Positions 6,066 to 12,097 of a stretch of DNA of 12,097 nucleotides are shown here, in pieces (the first letter of the stretch is position 1; the number at the start of each line of letters is the position of its first letter). The translations under genes were made by a program, and so were the position numbers. The stretch is from positions 1-12,097 of the forward strand of contig CAYOHY010000049.1 in assembly GCA_964403885.1 (NCBI GenBank), written 5' to 3'. This DNA comes from CAYOHY01 sp964403885. GTDB lineage: Bacteria; Actinomycetota; Coriobacteriia; Anaerosomatales; PHET01. Below the pieces are notes generated by a model. That model was given only the letters and a program-made list of their open reading frames with translations. It searched no databases and was not told the DNA's origin.

Positions 6066-6803
6066 ATGCACGGCGACATGGCGGGGCTGGCGTCCGCCGG
6101 TCTGTGGGCCGCGTTCCTGTTGGGGCTCACCGGCGGGTTTGGGCACTGCCTCGCCATGTGCGGGCCGTTCGTGGCCGCCGCCTCTCTTGCCGAGGGGTGC
6201 GCGGTCTCGAACGTGCGCCGAGGCCTGGGGTTCCAGGTGGGCTACCACGCCGGCCGGATCAGCACGTACATGGTGATCGGCGCAGCGCTCGGCCTGCTGG
6301 GTCAGGCCGGCGCATGGGCCACGCTCGCGTCTCCCCTGCAGTTTGGCGCACCCACTCAGTGGCTCAAGCTCGTCGCCGGCGCACTCACAGTGGCGAGCGG
6401 CGTGGTGCTGCTGGTGGGCGCCCTGCGGGGTCGCGGGGTTCGGCTCCCTGAGCCCACGCGCGCGATCGCCGGCAGTGCATGGTTCTCACGCACGAGCGCC
6501 AAGCTGCTGTCAGGCGGTTCTCGGTGGGGGTTTGCGCTGGGGGCCCTGATGGGGCTGCTGCCGTGCATGCCCATCCTGCCCGCCGAACTCGCGGCACTGG
6601 CCTCGGGGGCCCCGCTCTACGGCGCGCTCACGATGCTCGCCTTTGGGCTGGGGACCACGCCGGCGCTGGCCGGGTTTGGCGCGGCGAGCGGACTGCTGGG
6701 CGCGAAGTCGCGCGGGTGGTTCTCGGTGGCGAGCGGGGTCGTGGTGGTGGCGCTGGGTGCGGTGGTCATGTGGCAGGGCCTCGCGCTGGCGGCCGGGGCG
6801 TGA
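6066..6803 (+). CDS. TauE/SafE-like (DsbD_2 family) membrane protein, likely copper-related
   Basis: 245 residues, with about six hydrophobic segments. Two family signatures are present: GHCLAMCGP at residues 26-34 in the first helix (C28, C32), and GLLPCMPILPAELAALASG at about 163-181 (C167), followed by FGLGTTPAL. These match the sulfite exporter TauE/SafE-annotated, UreH/DsbD_2-type transmembrane family often found beside ccoI in cbb3 clusters, where it is thought to help copper handling or thiol transfer across the membrane; direct sulfite export is unlikely in this setting. The cysteines could bind copper or form a redox pair. It starts 6 bp after the preceding gene, without an obvious Shine-Dalgarno, so a start at 6066 or 6078 is possible. 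It sits directly before ccoI, which strengthens the copper interpretation. Confidence 0.87.
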   Translation: MHGDMAGLASAGLWAAFLLGLTGGFGHCLAMCGPFVAAASLAEGCAVSNVRRGLGFQVGYHAGRISTYMVIGAALGLLGQAGAWATLASPLQFGAPTQWLKLVAGALTVASGVVLLVGALRGRGVRLPEPTRAIAGSAWFSRTSAKLLSGGSRWGFALGALMGLLPCMPILPAELAALASGAPLYGALTMLAFGLGTTPALAGFGAASGLLGAKSRGWFSVASGVVVVALGAVVMWQGLALAAGA

Positions 6804-6812
6804 TGGCTACCC

Positions 6813-9251
6813 ATGTGCGCTGAGGCGAGGGCCGGCTGCGACCTGTGCGGGCTTCCGGTCCTGGGACTGCCCCTCCGACATGCCGATCACACGTTCTGCT
6901 GCGAAGGCTGCAAGCGTGTCTGGGTCGCCGCCGACGCCAACGGCCTGGGCGAGCTGCTGTGCGCTCCCGCCGATCGCGCCGGGCGCACGCGTGCCGCCGC
7001 GTCGCGCAAGGCAGCGGCCGCAGCGGCAGCCGGAGCCCGCCGAGAGACGCTGCGCGTGGAGGGCATGTGGTGCGCCTCGTGCGCGCTCGTGCTCGAGGAC
7101 GCGCTGCTGGGCGTGGACGGCGTCCTCGATGCCGAGGTCAGCTACGCCGCAGGGCTCGCGCGCGTGACGTGGGATCCCAACGGCGCTGACCGAGAGGCGC
7201 TGATCGCCCGCATCGGCCTTCTGGGCTACCGGGCGGAGTCGGCGCGGCTTGCCGATGGCGGCACCCGCGACGTCGAGGACATGTTCCTGCGCTTCTTCGC
7301 GGGAGCCGCGCTCGACATGTGGATCATGTGGCTCACGCTGTTCCAGCTCTACCCCGCCTTCGCGCGCGGCGACTACGCGTCCGTGGTGGTGTTCGAGTGG
7401 TTCACCGGAGCGATGGCGCTCGTGGTGCTGCTCTACCCGGGGTGGCCGTTCCTGTCCGGAGCGTTCAGGGCGGCCCGCGTGGGCCGCGTCACGATGGACA
7501 CGCTCGTGGTGCTGGGTACGTGGACGGCATGGTTCTACAGCCTCTGGGCAACGATCACCTCCGGCGCGCCCACCTACTTCGAGAGCGCCGCGATGATCAC
7601 GACCATCGTGATCCTGGGCCGCTGGCTCGAGGCGCTGGGCCAGCGCGACGCCACGCGAGCGCTTGGCGCGCTCACCGCAACCCACGCCGCCGAGGAGGCC
7701 TGGGTGACCGATTCGCTCGAGGCCGCCGGCGACGCCCGGCGCGTGCCCGCCGCTCAGGTGGCCGTGGGCGACCTCGTGGTGGTGCGTGCCGGCGAGCGCT
7801 CCCCCGTTGACGGCGACATCGTGCGCGGCACAAGCGAGCTCGACGTGGCGCAGCTCACCGGCGAGCCGGTCCCGCGCCCGGTGGCGACGGGCGACGAGCT
7901 GTGGGCCGGCGCCGTGAACCTGGTCGACACGCTGGTGGTCTCGGTGCGACGCGTGGGGGGCGACACCCTGGCGGGCCGCCTGTCGGCGATCGCTGAAGAC
8001 GCCGTGTTCGCGAAGTCCTCCGCGCAACGCCTCGCCGATAAGGTCGCGGCCGTCTTCGTCCCCGTGGTGCTGGCGACCGCGGCGGCGACGTTCGCGATCA
8101 CCACGCTCACGGGCGGACTGGCCGAGGGCGTGAGCCGAGCGGTGGCGGTGCTGGTGGTCGCCTGCCCGTGCGCGCTGGGACTGGCGACCCCGCTCGCGGT
8201 CACCAACGCGATAGGGATCGGAGCCCGCCGAGGCATGCTCGTGCGCGGGGGCCCCGCGCTTGAGCGCGCGGGCGCGCTCGCCGGCGTGGCGCTCGACAAG
8301 ACCGGCACGCTCACGCACGGACGACCGGTGGTCACCCAGGTGCGGGCGGCCGACGGCGTGGATGCCTGCGACCTGCTCGCAGTGGCGGCGGCGCTTGAGG
8401 CCAACGATCCGCACCCGGTGGCAGCGGCGCTGAGAGCCGAGGCTCGTCGGAGTGGGTGCGACGAGATGTCAGACGCGTCGGCCACGCGGGTACCGGGCCA
8501 GGGCGTGCGCGGAGACGTGCAGGGTGCCCCTGCGCTCGCCGGCAACGAGGCGCTGCTCGAGGCCGCCGGGCTCAGCCCCGCGCAGACGCTGATCGCGTGG
8601 GCGGCTGAGGCGCGGGCAGCCGGGCACGTGGTGGTGTGGGTCGCACGGGCGGGCGCGGTGCTCGGCGGCGTCGCGCTGACCGACCCGCTGCGCGATGACG
8701 CGGCACAGACGGTGAGCGCTCTGCGGGATCGTGGCGTGGACGTCGCGGTCATCAGCGGCGACGCAGCCGCGACGGTGGATGCGGTGGCGAGCGGGCTGGA
8801 CATCGCGCGCGCCTGGGGCGACATCGTCCCGCACGACAAAGAGCGCGTGCTGCGCGAGTTCGCCGACGAGATCGCCTCCACCTCTGGTAGAGCAGTGGCG
8901 GTCGCCTTCGTGGGCGACGGCGTGAACGACGCTGCCGCGCTTTCGGCGGCCGACCTCGCGGTCACGGTGCCCGGCGCAAGCGACATCGCGCAGCTGGCCG
9001 CCGACGTAGTGCTGCTCGACGAGAAGCGTCCCCTGGCCGCCCTGCCGCTGCTCGTGTCACTCGCCCAGGCGACCTCGCGCATCGCTCACCAGAACCTGAT
9101 CTGGGCGTTCAGCTACAACCTCGTGACCCTGCCGCTCGCTGTGATGGGCGTGCTCTCGCCCATCTGGGCAGCCGTGGCCATGGCAGGCTCGTCACTTGCC
9201 GTGGTGGCCAACTCGTGGCGGCTGCGGTTCACAGTCCCCACAGACCGCTAG
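6813..9251 (+). CDS. ccoI: Copper-transporting P1B-type ATPase of the CcoI/FixI group
   Basis: 812 residues, a complete heavy-metal P-type ATPase. Domains in order: a Cys cluster (C9, C12, C29, C30, C33; pattern CxxC-FCCxxC) typical of the CcoI N-terminal putative metal-binding domain; an alanine-rich linker (61-75); a heavy-metal-associated domain with GMWCASC (C87, C90); transmembrane helices from about 160; actuator TGEP (349-352); ion-path CPC (451-453) in CPCALGLATP; phosphorylation DKTGT (D495); HP motif (534-535); hinge GDGVND (701-706); and a C-terminal helix pair with YN (768-769) and MAGSS (790-794). The CPC and Cys-rich N-terminus indicate Cu(I). In cbb3 systems CcoI exports Cu(I) slowly for insertion into CuB. 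It closes the operon 9 bp after the TauE/SafE gene; the Shine-Dalgarno is weak. Its TAG overlaps the sbcC stop on the other strand. Confidence 0.94.
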   Translation: MCAEARAGCDLCGLPVLGLPLRHADHTFCCEGCKRVWVAADANGLGELLCAPADRAGRTRAAASRKAAAAAAAGARRETLRVEGMWCASCALVLEDALLGVDGVLDAEVSYAAGLARVTWDPNGADREALIARIGLLGYRAESARLADGGTRDVEDMFLRFFAGAALDMWIMWLTLFQLYPAFARGDYASVVVFEWFTGAMALVVLLYPGWPFLSGAFRAARVGRVTMDTLVVLGTWTAWFYSLWATITSGAPTYFESAAMITTIVILGRWLEALGQRDATRALGALTATHAAEEAWVTDSLEAAGDARRVPAAQVAVGDLVVVRAGERSPVDGDIVRGTSELDVAQLTGEPVPRPVATGDELWAGAVNLVDTLVVSVRRVGGDTLAGRLSAIAEDAVFAKSSAQRLADKVAAVFVPVVLATAAATFAITTLTGGLAEGVSRAVAVLVVACPCALGLATPLAVTNAIGIGARRGMLVRGGPALERAGALAGVALDKTGTLTHGRPVVTQVRAADGVDACDLLAVAAALEANDPHPVAAALRAEARRSGCDEMSDASATRVPGQGVRGDVQGAPALAGNEALLEAAGLSPAQTLIAWAAEARAAGHVVVWVARAGAVLGGVALTDPLRDDAAQTVSALRDRGVDVAVISGDAAATVDAVASGLDIARAWGDIVPHDKERVLREFADEIASTSGRAVAVAFVGDGVNDAAALSAADLAVTVPGASDIAQLAADVVLLDEKRPLAALPLLVSLAQATSRIAHQNLIWAFSYNLVTLPLAVMGVLSPIWAAVAMAGSSLAVVANSWRLRFTVPTDR

Positions 9252-11747
9252 ACCACGAACCGCGCAGCGCTGCCCCGGTCCGTTCGCGACACCTCAAGAC
9301 GCGCGTCGATCTGCTGCTGGAGCTCCGGCACGTGCGAGATGATGCCCACGAGACGGCCCTCCCCGGCCGCAGCGCCCGCGAGCTCGAGCAGCGTGTTGAC
9401 CGCGTAGTCGAGCGCCTCCGGATCGAGCGTGCCAAAACCCTCGTCGACGAAGATCGTCTCGAGCCTGACGCCACCCGCGCGCGCCTGGACGGCCTCGGCA
9501 AGGCCGAGCGCAAGCGACAACGATGCGAGGAAGCCTTCGCCTCCCGAGAGCGTCCCGGCCGGCCGTGTGCGATCGGTGTGCTCGTCGTAGATGGCGAGCT
9601 CGAGACCGGCGGCTCGGCGCAGGTCGCCCGTGCCCTCGGCACGCTGGAGTCGGTACCGGCCACCGGTCATGCGCTGGAGGTGCCGGGTTGCGATGCGCAG
9701 GACCTCATCGAGGTAGGCGCCCAGCACGTAGCGCTGGAACGAGAGCTTCAGCGCGTTCTTGCCTTCGGCGACCTCTGCGAGGCGACCCACCAGCGCATGG
9801 CGACGGTTGAGCTCCGCGCTCTCAGACTCGATCGCCTCGATAGCCGCGACCGCGGCCTCGAAACGCTCGGCGTCTTTCGACGCGGCAGCGTGAGCGCGGG
9901 TGGCGGCATCGAGGGCCGCGGCCGACTCGGCAGCCACCGCCTGCAGAGCCGCTACGTCGGGAGCCGGGCCTGCCTCCTGCGCCGCAGCGTTCGCGCGCTC
10001 GAAGCGATCCTTGGCGGCGGCGAGCTCCTGGTCGAAGCGGCTGACCCGTGCCTCGAGCGCATCGACCTCGGCGGGCACGCGGCGCACCGCCGCGAACTCG
10101 GCCTCGTCGGCGAACCCTGCCGAATCCAGCATCGAGACGAACGCGGCCTCGGCCCGGACTCGATTCTCGGTCTCGGCGACGGCCGTGGCCTGGGCGGCCT
10201 CCAGCGCGGCGTTCACGCCTGCCAGCGCGGCGGCCGCCTTCTCGCGCCTCTCGCGGCACGCCTCGAGGTCGTCGGCCGCCTTCTTCAGAGCCGCGCGCCG
10301 CTCCGCCACCTGCGTGGTCAGCGTCGCCGCATGCGCCTCGAGCTTCGCGAGATCGAGGGCAGCCACGTCACCAAGCGCGTCTTCCTCACCCTGCTGTGCC
10401 GCGCGCCTCGCCTCGTGTGCCTGCCGTGCGGCTTCAAGCGTCGCCAGCGCGCCGGACAGTCGCGACGCGGCAGCAGCCGCCCGTGCGCGCGCCGCCTCCA
10501 GCGCGGCGTCGTCCACCGTCGCCGCCTCCGCCGANNNNNNNNNNNNNNNNNNNNNNNNNNNNNNNNNNNNNNNNNNNNNNNNNNNNNNNNNNNNNNNNNN
10601 NNNNNNNNNNNNNNNNNNNNNNNNNNNNNNNNNNCGTCACCAGCTCGGCCTCGAGCCGTTCGACCTCTCGCTCGTCACGGTCGGCCTTCTCGGCCTCCTC
10701 GGCGAGCTCACATGCGTTCTCGTGTGCGGCTTGAGCGACCGGCACTCGGCTCTCTGCGTCGGCCAGCGCAGCCGATGCCGCCTCCGCCCGCCGGCGCGCA
10801 TCGGCCCGCTGTGCGAACGCCGACTCCACCGCGAGCGCCTTGCGCGCGGACGCGAGCGTGCCTCGATCTTGCTCGATCCCTGCTGCCCGGGCCTCGATCA
10901 GCTCGAGCGCGGCCTTCGCGTTGCGCGCCTCGTCCAGCACGGCCACCTTCGCCCTGCCGGCCTCAAGCGCTGCGGCGTCGGCCTCGTCCTTGGCCTTCGC
11001 GGCGACCCGCACCTGCTCGGCTTCCGCGGTTCGCTGGGCGGCCTGGGCCACCAGCTCGTCGAGCGCCTCTCGCGACTCCACGCCGGCAGCCTCGAGCACG
11101 CCTGCACGCCGATCCCTCGTGGTCGCGATCGCTCGGTCGAGCTCCAGCCTGCGGCCCCTGAGGAACTCGGTGATGCCGGCGAACCGCTCGGTGCGAAACA
11201 GCTGGCGCAAGATCTCCTCGCGCTGCTTCACGTCTGCCGAGAGGACCTCGCGGAACCGACCCTGCGGCAGCACCACCACCTGGCGGAACTGATCTGCCGA
11301 GAAGCCGAGCAGGTCGACGATCGCGCTGTTCACCTCGCGCACGCCGGTCGCGACCACCGTGCCCTCATCGTCGGGGTCGCATCCGGTCCTGCACCACAGG
11401 CCGGCCTTGGGCGTCTCCTTGGTGAAGCCGTCGCCCTTCTGCTTGGGCCGCATCTGCTCGGGGCGACGCCACACGCGATATGCCTGAGCGCCCACGGTGA
11501 AGTCGAAGGTGACCTCGGTGGGCACGGCTGCGTCGGCGAACTGCGAGCGCATGTCGGCGCCGGAGCGCTCCTCGCCGCTCGTGTCGCCGTAGAGCGCGTA
11601 CGTCATCGCGTCGAGGATGCTCGTCTTGCCCGCGCCGGTGGGACCGTGGATCAGGAAGAACCGCTTGTCGCCGAGCATGCTGAAGTCGAGACACTCCGTG
11701 CCGGCGTAGGGCCCGAAGGCCGACATCGTCAGGACCGCAGGCCTCAT
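9248..11747 (-). CDS. sbcC: SbcC exonuclease/SMC-like ATPase, interrupted by an assembly gap
   Basis: The N-terminal part (371 residues, 11747-10635) starts MRPAVLTMSAFGPYAG and has Walker A HGPTGAGKTS (34-43) and a Q-loop-like VVVLPQGRFREVL. It then enters a long alanine- and glutamate-rich coiled coil. The C-terminal part (428 residues plus stop, 10534-9248) resumes in coiled coil and ends with the ABC signature LSGGEGF, Walker B IFVDEGFGTLD and a switch His in IISHVPE. SbcC pairs with the SbcD nuclease to cut hairpins and protein-blocked DNA ends; ATP drives opening and closing of the Rad50-like heads. The two coding pieces are out of frame across the 100 N, and neither holds the CXXC zinc hook, so the gap is a placeholder. 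Visible residues total 799 against about 1000 in typical SbcC. ATG overlaps the sbcD stop as ATGA. Confidence 0.92.
10535..10634. other. Assembly gap of 100 N inside sbcC
   Basis: Exactly 100 unknown bases, the conventional placeholder for a gap of unknown size. Open coil-coding sequence of the same gene ends on codon boundaries on both sides, and the frames would join only if the real gap length is a multiple of 3. Confidence 0.97.
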
Positions 11748-12097
11748 CGCGCCTCACCCCGATTCCGCTCGGAGAGCAGCTCGTGCAGGGTGGCGCGCTC
11801 GTCGTCTGCCATCTCGTCCGTGGTCGCGTAGGTGAAGAACTGCTCGAACAGCTCCTCATCGCTCAGGGTCTCGACCTGCGTCGTGGCCGCCTCGGCGACA
11901 TCGGCGTCCGGGTTGAGCTCGTAGCGCTTGGTGAGGTGCATGAGGTTGGGATAGAACTCCCGCAGGCGCCCCAAAGCGTCCGGCGGCATCACGTGATCGT
12001 GGACGATCGCCTCGATGTAGTCGTCGCGCGCCTCATCGCGTGCGGCCGCGGCGAGGATGTCGTCGAACGGCCCCTCGACGCGGCGCACATCGCGCAG
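11744..12097 (-). CDS. sbcD: SbcD nuclease, C-terminal part, 5' end beyond window edge
   Basis: 117 residues are visible and the reading frame is open to the right edge (first codons LRDVRRVEGPFDDIL), so no start lies in the window. The LRxVRRxEGxFxxIL opening followed by EAIVHDHVMPPDALGRLREF (46-65) and YPNLMHL is the capping/C-terminal region of SbcD, the Mre11-type double-strand exonuclease and single-strand endonuclease. The phosphodiesterase motifs are upstream and unseen. The acidic tail (ETLSDEELFEQFF) ends in a TGA overlapping the sbcC ATG, the standard sbcDC arrangement. The identification rests partly on that partner: on its own this short piece would be a moderate call, while next to sbcC it is strong. 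Confidence 0.88.
   Translation of the reverse strand: MRDVRRVEGPFDDILAAAARDEARDDYIEAIVHDHVMPPDALGRLREFYPNLMHLTKRYELNPDADVAEAATTQVETLSDEELFEQFFTYATTDEMADDERATLHELLSERNRGEAR

Noticed and set aside
6807..8414. Minus-strand open frame of 535 codons opposite ccoI
   Set aside because: It is a shadow of the ATPase gene with Arg/His-rich composition and no motif.
9248..11747. sbcC as a frameshifted pseudogene
   Set aside because: The frame change coincides with the 100-N placeholder. Both sides are intact coding sequence with all ATPase motifs, so the mismatch reflects unknown gap size.
1..12097. CRISPR arrays, tRNA, rRNA, insertion sequences
   Set aside because: No regularly spaced repeats, tRNA-like cloverleaf, transposase or terminal inverted repeats were seen by eye on either strand.

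Overview
This is a GC-rich bacterial window that looks actinobacterial, possibly from a Coriobacteriia-like lineage. That placement is inferred from composition, Shine-Dalgarno-led genes and gene content; no rRNA or tRNA is present to fix it. A run of exactly 100 N bases (10535-10634) marks it as a draft or metagenome assembly.

Layout. (1) 1-2087, all on the minus strand: an edge-truncated NmrA-type NAD(P)-binding protein, a MarR-family regulator overlapping it by 4 nt, a stand-alone DEDDh 3'-5' exonuclease, and a COG1926-type phosphoribosyltransferase. The marR promoter carries two operator-like copies of a 13-bp repeat spaced 22 bp apart. (2) 2088-2219: a divergent intergenic region with a 17-bp palindrome just upstream of the ccoN ribosome-binding site. 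(3) 2220-9251, plus strand: a compact cbb3-type cytochrome oxidase operon: ccoN, a five-haem ccoO fusion, ccoS, a small two-helix membrane protein, a TauE/SafE-like membrane protein, and the copper ATPase ccoI. (4) 9248-12097, minus strand: sbcC (broken by the N gap) and the 3' end of sbcD, overlapping by 4 nt and convergent on ccoI through a shared CTAG.

How it works together. CcoN holds the haem b/b3-CuB oxygen-reducing centre with all expected ligands. There is no conventional CcoP. Instead, CcoO is extended by four tandem cytochrome c modules of about 116 residues each. A separate haem-free two-helix protein resembles the membrane anchor of CcoP. The simplest reading is that the CcoP haem part moved onto CcoO and was multiplied, while the anchor stayed as its own gene. 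CcoI, CcoS and the TauE/SafE protein would supply copper and assembly functions.

The most interesting features are the rearranged cbb3 complex, an apparent Glu-to-Gln change near the CcoN haem ligands, and the paired marR operators. The SbcC gap almost certainly hides the zinc hook and is not truly 100 bp.
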